Assembly: GCA_028023455.1 (NCBI GenBank)
Contig: JAQFVV010012434.1
Coordinates: 5,050,264 to 5,114,263, forward strand
DNA length: 64,000 nucleotides
Reading direction: 5' to 3'
DNA from: Epiperipatus broadwayi
Taxonomy: Eukaryota > Onychophora > Udeonychophora > Euonychophora > Peripatidae
Below, in pieces: positions 24,010 to 33,809 of this stretch. The notes under the pieces are model-generated. The model searched no databases and was not told the origin of the DNA. It was given only the letters and a program-made list of their open reading frames with translations. The translations under genes were made by a program, and so were the position numbers. The stretch's first letter is position 1; each line of letters starts with the position of its first letter.

Positions 24010-25650
24010 GTAGTAAGACTGATAGGTCTGTAATTACTAACATCTTCATTACCACTTTTATTAAATATCAATATTACAATTGCATCATCTTAAATGCCTT
24101 TATCATCTAAGTATTTATTTAGTATATTCTCTTATTCTTCTCTTTCACTTTCTTTGCATATCTTCATATAATCATATATATATATATTATAAACATTAAA
24201 AAAAAAAATTTTAATATCTACAATATATATATATATATATTACTTATAACACTTCTTTCATATACACTTCAATGCAAACAAATTTTCTTAAAAACTTATT
24301 TATTTAATTAAAGCAGAGAAGATTAGAGCTCTGATGAAGACTGCTGGACAGTCAAAACTGTAAGGAAAATAAAGAAGTTTTTAAGAAAATTTGTTTGTAT
24401 TGAAGTGTATATGAAAGAAGTGTTATAAGCAATATATTTATTTAGTATACAGTTTTGCCAATGATTTTTTGCTTCTTAATTATTTCTTTTAAGATATTTA
24501 TAATAATTTTATCATTTTCTAGAATTTCTCTATACATTTAATTGCCTGTCACCTTTTCATTTAAAATGCTTGCCAATTCAAAATTCAGGAACTTTGGATT
24601 CAAACTAATTAAAAGCTACAAAACTGAATTTAAAAGTATTTCTATTACAATGGATCCTATCCAAATATTAAAAGAAATTATAGAAAGCATCAATAAATTC
24701 AAATTGCCACTGTTTTCTGGATTTGAAGATTATGGGTAAACATTTGCTTCTATAAGCATTTCCACAATAATTAAAACTTTGGACTATCAAAATAAAGACA
24801 TAGGGTAATGTTATATTCTGAAAAATATTTATAAAAATACAACAGTGCTAATTAGATTGCATGGTGACTTTAATATGATTCCGTCTTTCTAAAACATTTC
24901 ATAGTAATTTTACAAGAAGTACTTTATGGATTAAATGAAAAACTAAAAAAATATGCAATTATTTTATTTTTAGTCATTTAAATTTTACAGATTACATGGA
25001 TGTTTTTGAAAATAATGATTTAAAACTTAAAAAAGTGTTGCAAAAATTATCAGATGAAAGTGAAAAAAAATAGAACTAAAGATAAATCCTAAAAAAAACT
25101 AATGTTCAATACATTTTCATAGAAAAAAATTAAGTTGAATCAGGAATTAGAAGAAATTAACAATTACAAATATCATGCTCAAATTATTAATACAAATGAA
25201 AGCCTAATGGATAATGCTTTTGTTACAAGTAACATTGAAAAGTAATATGCCTATGTGTTTGGTTTTAATAAGATTTTATATATGGATCTGAAATTTGGAA
25301 CTTAACAAAGCTATTCAATGAAATATGAAGAGATGTATGTTGAGAGTAACAAGAAGAAACTGAAAATGATATACATAAATAAGAAAACTAATATTAATGG
25401 CATTATTGAAAGAGTTAATTAAAGAACTGAAATAGAACTTTGATGGACATATTTTTAGAAAAGATAATATATGGACAGTTAAAGCCTTAAACTGAATTCC
25501 AAAACATAATAAAAGATCTAGAAAGAACAAATGAAGTTTAGGAAATTTTCTGGTGTGATATAGAGAAAAAAAAGATTATCTGGATTAAGCACGGAAAAGG
25601 CTTCTATCCTGCAATGAATTGATCATGTTTGAAAATGGTAACAATGATAT
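24010..25650 (+). mobile_element. RTE-type LINE with inverted 5' part (copy R3)
   Basis: The 3' segment (about 24592-25650) is in plus orientation. It encodes remnants of the RT from just before catalytic motif A (PIQILKEIIESINK, SGFEDYG) through YILKNIYKN and the C-terminal GIY-free region to a G-A-T-N-N-rich end (near 25650). The 5' segment (24010-24590, interrupted by the insertion at 24127-24434) lies in minus orientation and encodes the preceding RT stretch (NYRPISL back to ILNEKV). Left to right the order is that of a 5' inversion made by twin priming. All frames are broken. Comparison is with the better copy at 34770-36655. Confidence 0.8.
24127..24434. mobile_element. 308-bp inverted-repeat insertion with 15-bp target duplication
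   Basis: A 15-bp direct repeat TATTTATTTAGTATA flanks it (24112-24126 and 24435-24449), and outside it the RTE sequence is continuous. Arms of about 57 bp (24241-24298 and 24372-24430) are almost perfect reverse complements. Between them lies CTGATGA (24331-24337), a 5-bp stem GACTG/CAGTC and AAAAC, which resembles a mutated hammerhead core. The left part is a (TA)n and poly-A/T block. No protein is encoded. Confidence 0.75.
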
Positions 25651-26420
25651 TTGGATATTAAAGATTAGACTAAATGTTTTCTATATGAAATATGTGGACA
25701 TATTTATGTTACAAAGATTGGTTTGTAAAAATTGTAAAATTCGTTTTTAATTTTTTGTTCATTGTCTTTATCTTTTTTTTTTTTTATTTCTGAAGTATCA
25801 TAATAAAATATACTGAAAAATGCACTTGAAAATATTCCCAAATTTTTACTGCACGTTTAAATGAGATAATTTTAGAAAAAAAAAAAGTACTGTATAAACA
25901 ATAATATTTTTTTAAATGACTATTGTTATAAAAGCTGAATCCTAATAATTGTATTCACATACTTAGCAACACCTCTTATTAAGTTAAAGATCGGGGTCAA
26001 ACCTTTAAATGTAAAATTTACTAGCAAGAAATCGCGTATACGCATGCATTTTTTATATAAGTTTATCAACTTTAATTTAATATGGTTGTAATTTAACTTA
26101 CTATATGTAACCACTGACTACAATTATAATCGTCAAATTAAAGCGCCATCTACAAAGTTTTATTCTACATTGTACCAAATTCAATTAAAACATTTTATTA
26201 AAAAAGAATAAAACTTTCTTAGTTCGTTACACTTCAATGGCAACAGGTAAAAATAAAAAAAATCCAGGTGACTATTAATAAAGCATCGTTACGTCTTTTG
26301 GAACATATTTTACATGTTTTCCAGTTTAATCCTAGACAATCTTATTAAAAAGTGTAATTAACTGAATTACATTTATAATCTTTTTAATTAATATTTTTAA
26401 ATTATATTTTACTCTGAATT
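25651..26420. other. Spacer upstream of the spliced gene
   Basis: No gene seen. GCGCCATCTA at 26143-26152 resembles the core of a CTCF-type insulator site on the minus strand. CpG dinucleotides become more frequent toward 26440. Confidence 0.4.
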
Positions 26421-26426
26421 GCATTG

Positions 26427-26530
26427 TATAAAACTTTGAATCGCTCGAGTAAGCACAGGTACGTAAGCAGGAATCCTGGCTGTAAACGCTGTGGTTGACT
26501 AAAGCGGCAATGCTCGCAGGAAAGAGGCTG
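26427..26530 (+). promoter_or_regulatory. Possible promoter region of the spliced gene
   Basis: TATAAA at 26427-26432 is followed by a locally CpG-containing stretch (26440-26530). A strong 5' splice site CAG/GTACGTAAG falls at 26458/26459, so a non-coding first exon could end here and join the acceptor at 26724. If the TATA box sets the start about 30 bp downstream, that exon would be almost nil, so the two signals may not belong together. Confidence 0.3.
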
Positions 26531-26747
26531 TACCTCAAAGTTGACTCAACCTTTAAAGTCTGAAAGTTTTAAATAAGTTTCTTAAAATTTACTATTATTT
26601 TTATTTAATACTATTTAAAGCTAATGTTTAGACATTTAAATTGAGACTACGAGCTACCAATAACTTTTACCAGAGAAATGTAGGTCACCGTTGGTTTTAT
26701 AACTTGGACCTTTTATTTCTTTAGGAGAAAGAATAGCAACAAGCAAA

Positions 26748-26787
26748 ATGCCTTTAAATCGCTTGAAAGAGAAATTTTATGACTTAG
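26748..26787 (+). CDS. Alternative first coding exon 1A of an unrecognised gene
   Basis: ATG at 26748 opens 13 codons (MPLNRLKEKFYDL) plus one base, ending at GAC TTA G before GTAAAA at 26788. A good acceptor (TTTATTTCTTTAG, ending 26724) stands upstream, so the exon probably spans 26725-26787 with a short 5' UTR after a non-coding exon. Joined to the exon at 27582 the frame stays open and the split codon becomes GGA (Gly). Codon content and local base composition are less AT-rich than the surrounding DNA. The protein family is not recognised, so no function is proposed. Evidence is splice logic only. Confidence 0.55.
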
Positions 26788-26960
26788 GTAAAACGAAAAG
26801 ACGTTACTAATATTTTTGCATTTCACAAATGAATAGCTTATGTTTTTGCGAGATTATAAATTTGGTGAAATTTAACAAATTTCAAATATACAGTAAATGA
26901 AATTATTTTGTTTGTTTGCTCGAACAGAAATGTGATAATTAATTTTGTTTTAATCCGAAA

Positions 26961-27044
26961 ATGGATAACCAACCGCTTACTATGCTTGACAAAGAAACCA
27001 CGCCGGATGTTTATGAATTTGTTGCGAATGGAAATGCTATTTGA
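26961..27044 (+). CDS. Short uORF or coding-like remnant upstream of exon 1B
   Basis: A 27-codon frame beginning MDNQPLTMLDKETTPDVYEF, ending in TGA at 27042. After this one stop the same frame stays open for a further 35 codons to about 27150 (FRCLDKKKFDLREPLMSF). It is out of frame with exon 1B, so in a transcript starting here it would act as an upstream ORF. The composition looks protein-like and contains CpGs. It could instead be a decayed exon. No family is recognised. Confidence 0.3.
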   Translation: MDNQPLTMLDKETTPDVYEFVANGNAI

Positions 27045-27117
27045 ATACTTTTTAGATGTCTGGATAAAAAGAAATTCGACTTGAGAGAACCTTTAATGTC
27101 TTTCTGCATACTGTACA

Positions 27118-27154
27118 ATGGGAATAACTCAAGCAAGGCCACGCTTTTTTGAAC
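27118..27154 (+). CDS. Alternative first coding exon 1B of the same gene
   Basis: ATG at 27118 opens 12 codons (MGITQARPRFFE) and one base, ending at GAAC before GTGAGT (27155), a near-consensus donor. Spliced to 27582 the split codon is CGA (Arg) and the frame continues into the shared exon exactly as from exon 1A. Two alternative starts of the same phase feeding one exon suggest two promoters giving proteins that differ in the first dozen residues. The open frame continuing to 27339 beyond the donor is intronic read-through. Confidence 0.55.
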
Positions 27155-27581
27155 GTGAGTTCATAGACTTGTTTCTTTTATACCTTTTGCTAAAGTATTC
27201 TATTTTTATATTTGAAAAGAGCTCACTTGTAAATGTAAAACTGATAATGCAGGTGAACTTTATAAATCGAGTAAATCTTAAAGCGTTATTCTTTAAATTA
27301 AACTATCATAGGAATATATGCATTGTTTTTAATTTTTAGATATTTTTAAATATAATATATATATAAGCATATGTTGTAATCATAATAAAAATAATAAGCA
27401 TACATATGTATGTTCATAGAATATGCGTAAACATTCACGGATTATAATTTGTAAATAATTATTCAATTTTGAATGTAATTAGTTAAATGATATACTAAGG
27501 AGTAGGTTTGTTGACTCCAAATATAATAGTTCAATAAGTATGTAATAATATATTAATTGATTTTCTCACGATCATTTTCAG

Positions 27582-27683
27582 GAAGAACAGATTCTGGAAC
27601 TTCTCGTGATTCTGATATCGGACAAAATATAACAGGGGAAATATGTACTCCACCAAGATCTCGCAAAATTGTTTCCTTCAAAG
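27582..27683 (+). CDS. Shared internal coding exon of the unrecognised gene
   Basis: 102 bp bounded by an acceptor (ATCATTTTCAG, ending 27581) and a strong donor (AAAG/GTAAGAA, 27684). It is phase 1 at both ends. The protein reads RTDSGTSRDSDIGQNITGEI, then CTPPRSRKIVSFK. It is rich in Ser, Thr and Arg, with possible phosphorylation sites, and looks like a disordered N-terminal tail rather than a folded domain. Its base composition is clearly different from the flanking introns. No family is recognised. Confidence 0.65.
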
Positions 27684-27689
27684 GTAAGA

Positions 27690-28440
27690 ACTGAATAATT
27701 TAAATTTTTACTTTAAAAATATATAAAACAATAGCAGTTTTATATTTATTGTTTACCCAAAAGTACAAATAATTAATTCAAAAAGCATAACATAAATGCT
27801 TGATTTGTTTTAAATGAGTGTATTCATATGTGTAAATATTTCTAACTGTATTTCTATTATGATTGGTCTAAAAATATATAATATTGTAGCTGGAAATAAA
27901 GAGATCTTAAAATGCTGTGAAATACTTTTTTTTCCCATAGCTCAAAAACAACAATATCTAATATTTTAATATGCATGTTTATTATTATATTTTACAATTG
28001 AATGGGGAAAAACAAAGGCGATTAAGAATATGTAGTTATAGAAGGTTAAAGTAGAAGTTTAAGTTCACTTGAGGAATTCTTTTCATTTCTTTACATTTAC
28101 CTTTAAGGCAAAAGATTTTTGTAACTCAAGGGTAAGAATTTATTTGAATACAACAAGTTTCTTGTCATTTTATGCTATTAAAAAATAAAACCAGACATCT
28201 GGTTTACAGTTTTTTTTCATTCTTTTGCCGGAGACATAGTCATTCTTGACCCCCCCCCCCATCACTTTTAATTTAAACTACATTGGTGGTGTTTTAGCGA
28301 AGAATTCAGTGTTTATGATATTTTATAAAATAATGTTCAAATGATCAAAATACTATTTTTTTCAAATTATAATTTTAACTTTTATTTTATGTTTATTTAT
28401 AATTTTAACTTTTTAAAGATAAAATGTTCTTTTTTAATTA
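27690..28440. other. Probable intron
   Basis: AT-rich sequence between the shared exon and the possible terminal exon, with a C10 run at 28251-28260. No repeat or gene was recognised. Confidence 0.4.
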
Positions 28441-28443
28441 TAG

Positions 28444-28508
28444 AGAATATATACGCAATCCATGCAATGCTGTATGAAATGCTTAAAAAAATTGTGCTAA
28501 AAATTTAG
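28444..28508 (+). CDS. Possible terminal exon of the unrecognised gene
   Basis: A pyrimidine-rich acceptor (TTCTTTTTTAATTATAG, ending 28443) precedes 20 codons that stay open in the phase left by the shared exon: split codon GAG, then NIYAIHAMLYEMLKKIVLKI and TAG at 28506. The joined product would be only about 68 residues. It could be a real short isoform, the start of a longer exon spoiled by mutation, or chance. No donor was found before the stop. Confidence 0.3.
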
Positions 28509-28614
28509 TAAATCTTATATAAATCCAAGTAATAGTGGTTAATCAGGATAGTTTCTATCAAATTGTGAGAGAAAAAACATGCTTAGTGTGGAAACTTATG
28601 ATTTTAATATTTTT

Positions 28615-28735
28615 CAAGTCAGCATCATCATCAAACCATTATCAATTCACTACAGGAAGGTCTCTCCCAGTTCAAACCATCTCCGATCTTTAGCTTCTCT
28701 TCTCCACATCACCCATGCACAACTTTCTTATTTTT
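28615..28735 (-). mobile_element. RTE LINE 3' fragment (copy R4)
   Basis: Matches the 3' end of the better RTE copy (34775-34890) with few changes, including AACCATTATCAATTC and the C-terminal codons (plus-strand CTCCGATCTTTAGCTTCTCT). It is heavily 5'-truncated. Confidence 0.8.
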
Positions 28736-28739
28736 CAAG

Positions 28740-29540
28740 TATTATTCGTTAAAGAAAATCATATTTAAGACTTAATATTTATTTCCAGAATTCAGTATAT
28801 TTTTAATATAGCTAGCCAACCAATTAGTTAATAGAAAGCTCTTAGAAAGTTAAACAAGAAAATATATATACATATATAAACTTTTATACCAATGAAATTT
28901 GATTAACCTGATGAGTGGTGTGTTTTATTTTTTTCATAGAAAGATGCTGGAGAGGTTTTTGCTCTGTAGTGGGGTATTTAAACGATTTATTTTATTTATT
29001 ATAAAAACATAAACTGTTGGTTTATATTTTATTATTTATATTTAATTTTATTATTCCTATTTCTACTTACTTAATAAATCATGAACTATTTCTTTTCATT
29101 AGAAATACAGCATATTTCTTCATTTGGAAGATCAAAAGTCCAAAGTCTTGAAAATATCTGGTTATAAAACTAATATGGTTATAAAAGCAAATTTATTTTG
29201 GTTCAATCTGTTTTGAAATTTAGATCATTAGCTTAAATTGCAAAATAAACATAAAAGATTAGTACATCAGAATGTTATTACCTAAAGCACCATGCTATTT
29301 ATAAGTGAATTCTGTACTATTATGTATTTCTGAGCCTCTCCTGCAAAGAAGACAAACATATAACTCTTTATCAACACATTATTAAATATCTTACTTTGCA
29401 TGGTTTGGTGAAGTTATAAAGTAGTAGATTCTGGAGCTTAAAATTCAGAGACCATGTCCACATCTAGCATTTCTGATGCTCAGACTTCTTGGGAACTCCC
29501 AAGCAAAATGTTTGAGTGAATACAAAAGAGTTATACAATT
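28740..29540. other. AT-rich DNA, nothing recognised
   Basis: No open frame or repeat could be assigned. It may be intronic. Confidence 0.4.
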
Positions 29541-29544
29541 TTAT

Positions 29545-29705
29545 AAAAGATTGAATACAGACTTTCAAGCTCCCTTTAGCTATTCAAACTATCTCATACA
29601 GCCAATACACATGACCACACCCATATTTAAAAGATAAATGATCGCCTATATATACATATAAATATTTCATGCTAAACCAGCATATATTAAGAAGTATAGC
29701 AGGTA
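29545..29705 (-). repeat. Family-2 hammerhead-bearing repeat, decayed copy
   Basis: Matches 33341-33430 (plus strand ACAGACTTTCAAGCTCCCTT, then GATAAATGATC). On the minus strand it keeps stem II (ATGCT/AGCAT) followed by an intact GAAA (plus 29665-29668), but the CTGATGA box has decayed. It complements the copy at 33427, which keeps CTGATGA but has lost the G of GAAA. Confidence 0.6.
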
Positions 29706-30509
29706 TAATTAAATGCATATTTTTAGTGTTGTTTATGTAGTATAATAATAATATTAGTAATAATAATAATCATCATAATCATCACCATTTGAAAGAAATA
29801 AGTAAATTTCCTTACCATGCAACCATGTGTTATCTCAGATGACTTTATAAAACATATAAGTAACTATTATTCATGTAAGAACAGTATGAAAAGATATGAA
29901 CAGATGGTTTCACCCTTTCCTTGATTCTTTGGTTCTACAGTGCTTTCTATTATTTTATATCTAATTTTTTCCGTAAACCATTATATACATTAATTATGAA
30001 AATATTTAAGAAATTGTTGATATTATTAATTTTCACATACATAAAGAATTAACAGACATTAAATTCAATTTTAGTTTGAACTATCAGACAAATAGCATTA
30101 CTAAATGGTATGATTGCAATTTGGAATATGTTTTTAATTAGTATTTGCTTAAATTATATCTGAAATTCATCTATAAAATTACAAAATATTTAAATCTAAA
30201 AATTCTTGAGTCATAAGATTTTATTATATATATTATATACTATATGTATATAATAGCAATAATAACAAGTCAGATGTCACATGACTTATATATATTATTT
30301 TGCTGTTGTGGCTTTGGCTAAATTAAATGGCTAAGCCTACTAATATATGGAGTATCTGAATTAAGTTCAGGCCCATATGAATTGTTCAGTTGGAGAGCTG
30401 ACTTTAAAGACATGTAGATGTCTAAAAGTTTCAGATCTTCTTCTAACAATTAACTTTTAGATAAATGCTTTGCTTGAGTTGGTTTTTTTTTTTTTTTTTT
30501 AAATCTAAT

Positions 30510-30565
30510 GTCCCAACTTCTCACTGAAGAGACCCATAGGTCGAAACCAGTCTGGGGATGGGGAC
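30510..30565 (+). ncRNA. Hammerhead ribozyme candidate, all core positions present
   Basis: C3-A9 box CTGAAGA at 30524-30530 (position 7 may be any base). Stem II is GACC/GGTC (30531-30534 with 30539-30542) and loop CATA. GAAA is at 30543-30546. A minimal stem III AC/GT has loop CA, with the cleavage triplet GTC at 30550-30552. Stem I has an inner five-pair helix (30519-30523 with 30553-30557, two G-T wobbles), an internal loop, and an outer five-pair helix GTCCC/GGGAC (30510-30514 with 30561-30565). This is type I topology with the internal loop where tertiary contacts usually form. No open frame is involved. The very short stem III may limit single-molecule activity. Confidence 0.6.
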
Positions 30566-30569
30566 AATC

Positions 30570-31030
30570 CAAGATAAAAATGATTTGAATGTCTTCTCTT
30601 GTAGTAGCATTTATCATAAATAAAAAAAAAGCTTGTTTAGAGCTATTAGCACACTCTTAATTTTATATATGTATAAAGGCAATATTATATTTGAAGTAGG
30701 GCTATTTATAAAATAAATGTAAGAGCTCTGTTTTGTCTTTTAATATTAATAATACAAAGAAAACTTCATATAAGTTACTGGTAAAATTAAATTTAAATCT
30801 TTATATCAAATTGAATATTGCAATGACATTTAAATAAAAAATGTAATTCTATTTTTGATGGTATACAAACTAATTTCTAGGTCTGATGATGTTAACTATG
30901 ACAGAAACATATTTTTAGAAGACATTGTTTTTTTTCAAAAAATTACTGCTTAAAAGATCATAAATTTCTGTAAATAACACTAATTAATATTATCCAATAG
31001 TTTTGTAGTACAGAAACTTTTTTTGTACAC
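30570..31030. other. AT-rich DNA, nothing recognised
   Basis: No gene or further repeat was recognised between the hammerhead and the family-1 copy. Confidence 0.4.
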
Positions 31031-31400
31031 AATAATACCATTTGGTGCAAGCTCTAGTAATCAATAGATGCTCAAATATTGTGTGCATCATAATTCTCAT
31101 CAAATGCTTTCCAATAGAATATTCTCAAGACTAGTTTCTAACTTATGGCTTTCATCATGTAAGAGTTTTGAATCTGGGATCAGTGTACCTGGTTTTTGGA
31201 TCTAATGCACTACCTCTCTAGCACCCAACTTATATCTTTTTCTTTAAGTATAATACCATGAGCCCAAATCAAAATGCATTGATGTTTTCAATCCAAAGTA
31301 ATATGCCATTATAATTATACAGATCAGAAACAGTTTAATATCTATATATTTTGGTGTCTTTCATTTTTTAAAAATCATAATCACCTTTATCTTTTGTCTA
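31030..31400. repeat. Decayed family-1 hammerhead module, third copy
   Basis: Same order of blocks as 275-640: AATCAATAGATGC-like start, GACTAGTTTCTAA (the hammerhead 3' half on the minus strand), GGATCTAATGCA, ATGAGCCCAAAT and the spacer text ATATTTTGGTGTCTTT. In the hammerhead core, C of CTGATGA is lost. There is no inverted second arm. Confidence 0.65.
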
Positions 31401-33330
31401 GGATTAATATTAAACCACTCTACCTTCACATTTTCATTTTGCTTGTGTGAACATAAGGAAAAAATTGATCTTGTGATGTTATACTGTTAAATCCAATATT
31501 ATTACATATTTATGTGGTGTTTTTGTGTTTGTTTTATCTGATTATATATGAATATTATTAAAACTGAATTTGCAATTACTTTTGTTTATTATAGTATCAA
31601 TTGATATGATGATACATACAAAATTAATATAAAATTTTGATATAAATTGTTTATATTTATGTAAAATTTATACTTTAAGTATAAAAGAAAGTTATATTTC
31701 AAACATTTCCAGTAAATAATATTTCATTGTTGGATAATGAATAACTAATAAAAATTATTAATTCACAGTAAATAAATATTATTAATATTTACATTGTAAT
31801 TCAACTATCATTTTCATAATTAAACAAAGTTTACAATTACACCAAGTAGTACATGTACTGGGAATTAGATGAGCTTTGCATAGATTTGACAAGCTTTACT
31901 TATTGTCACAACAAGATAATTAATTATTCTTAAATCAATAAACATCTAGATGGAATATTATCCTCTGCATCTAGATAAATCTGCAGTATCACTTACAGAT
32001 TTGCTATGGCAATACTTATTGTGATTACCCCCATTACATTTGTTCTAGCCTGGGAAAAATATTTAATATTACTTATTAATAATCCTGATACTCTTATATC
32101 TAGATTATTTTTATTTATATACTAAGCCATATATAAAATTCTCCTTCCAAGAAGTTTTTTTTTTTTGGATAGGAAAATCTAATCTATGCATTTCAATCCA
32201 TATATTTTTTAGTATATTGTAAAAGTCAACAAATTTTCTTTCTTACATTTTTCATTGACTCACAAGTATAACAATATTAATACATCTATATGCTATTGCA
32301 TAAATTTCAAGAAGAAAAATATTAAAATTCATGCAATAGCATAATTAAATAAGCAATCTAAACATATATAATTGTAAAATGAATTTTATTTGTCACTTTA
32401 TATTAGTAAACCAACAACCACCATATATCATACAAGATCTTTCATTTCATTTTAATGATATTAAATAAGATTAAAGTTAAAACATTCTTTAAATAATTTC
32501 AAGAGGTTTAGACAACTTTAGAAGCCAATGATAATTGGAATTTGTTTTGAATAACATACAGAGGAATACCGTAAATACAAAATGCTTGAATTCAAAAGTT
32601 TTGATTTTTAAAACATTTAAAATGTGTTATTATGCTATTATAAAAATATACACAAATATTGTAAATTTTTAAAGCACTGAGGACAAAATGAGTTAATTCA
32701 TATGCTACATAAACACATTAATTTTAATATATATTGTGATACATATTGATTTGAAACTGTGAATGGTATATAACATCAAAAATTTAACATTATGCTAAGA
32801 ATTTATTTTTAAAATAAACAAAAAAAATGTGAAAAAGCTTTTACTATTCAAGAATTTTTAAATCAGCATGTATATGCCTAGACCACTGATAAATAGCATA
32901 TAAAGAAGGTACATTTTTCGTTGTAAATGTTTCTATGACATATGCAACATAAAATTTATTGTAATCAAGCACATGTGAGTAAAAGATTTAAATTTATTTT
33001 GTTTTAGTTAATTTTATTTTAAACAATATCCACCAATAAATGTTTTTATATGTAATATTTTTTAAATTTAATTTTTCTTTAATGTGTAATCTTCTTAAAG
33101 CAACATGTTGCAAAGCAATATATTTTCTCATTATATTCATAAAAAAAAATTTTAAATTTTATTATTACTTAATTATGAAAAATTTGATCATGTAATAAAG
33201 TATAACAAAAATAAATGAGGATATGCACATTTTGTTGATTGATATATAATTTGTTGTTGTTATTTTTGGTTATTATTTTTTTTAAGTAATAGTAATCAAC
33301 TATTTATATTTATTAATGACATTTCAGTTT
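31401..33330. other. AT-rich DNA, nothing recognised
   Basis: A long AT-rich stretch with no open frame of note, no recognised repeat and no splice-supported exon. It may be intronic. Confidence 0.45.
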
Positions 33331-33340
33331 ATAAAGTATT

Positions 33341-33806
33341 TGAACACAGACTTTCAAGCTTGCTTTAACTATCCACTCTATATCATACAATTGTTGCACA
33401 TGACTACCCACATGTGAAAAAGATAAATGATCTTCAATATACATATTTTGTGCTGAAGCAGCACTCATCAGTTGATCTAGATCATCATCTCCCACATATT
33501 TATATAATCAGTGATATGTTTATATTAAGATAGCAAATCTTCATGCTTTAATGGACAGGCTTTAATCTATTCTACCTTCCAACTCTTCAGCCATCCATAC
33601 CTTTGAAAATCTGATGATGGATTGCACAAATCTCTTGTTGATGCCAATATTATTGTCATGCCCATGTTGACTCCAAGTCACTCTGACCTCTTTTGCATAG
33701 GACCTTGTCTACTTATGTACACAAAAGAGAGAGATGGTCATGTGCATTGGTTATATGGGATAGAGTGAATAGGTGAAGGGAGCTTGAAAGTCTGTGTTCA
33801 AATTTG
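33341..33806. repeat. Family-2 repeat with 65-bp terminal inverted repeats
   Basis: The left end (33341-33405) is the reverse complement of the right end (33733-33806) with a few differences. The inner part contains the hammerhead fold at 33427-33485. The minus-strand frame 33313-33495 crosses it and encodes nothing recognised. The relative at 29545 has only the left end. Confidence 0.7.
33427..33485 (-). ncRNA. Hammerhead ribozyme fossil, one core base changed
   Basis: Minus strand: CTGATGA (plus 33465-33471). Stem II is GTGCTG/CAGCAC, six perfect pairs with loop CTT. AAAA stands where GAAA is expected (plus 33446-33449). A three-pair stem III precedes UA as the cleavage dinucleotide (plus 33439-33438). 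Stem I has TCAA/TTGA, a three-base bulge, and a seven-pair outer helix ATGATCT/AGATCAT. Only G12 to A departs from the core, and that change should abolish cleavage. Confidence 0.55.
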
Positions 33807-33809
33807 GAC

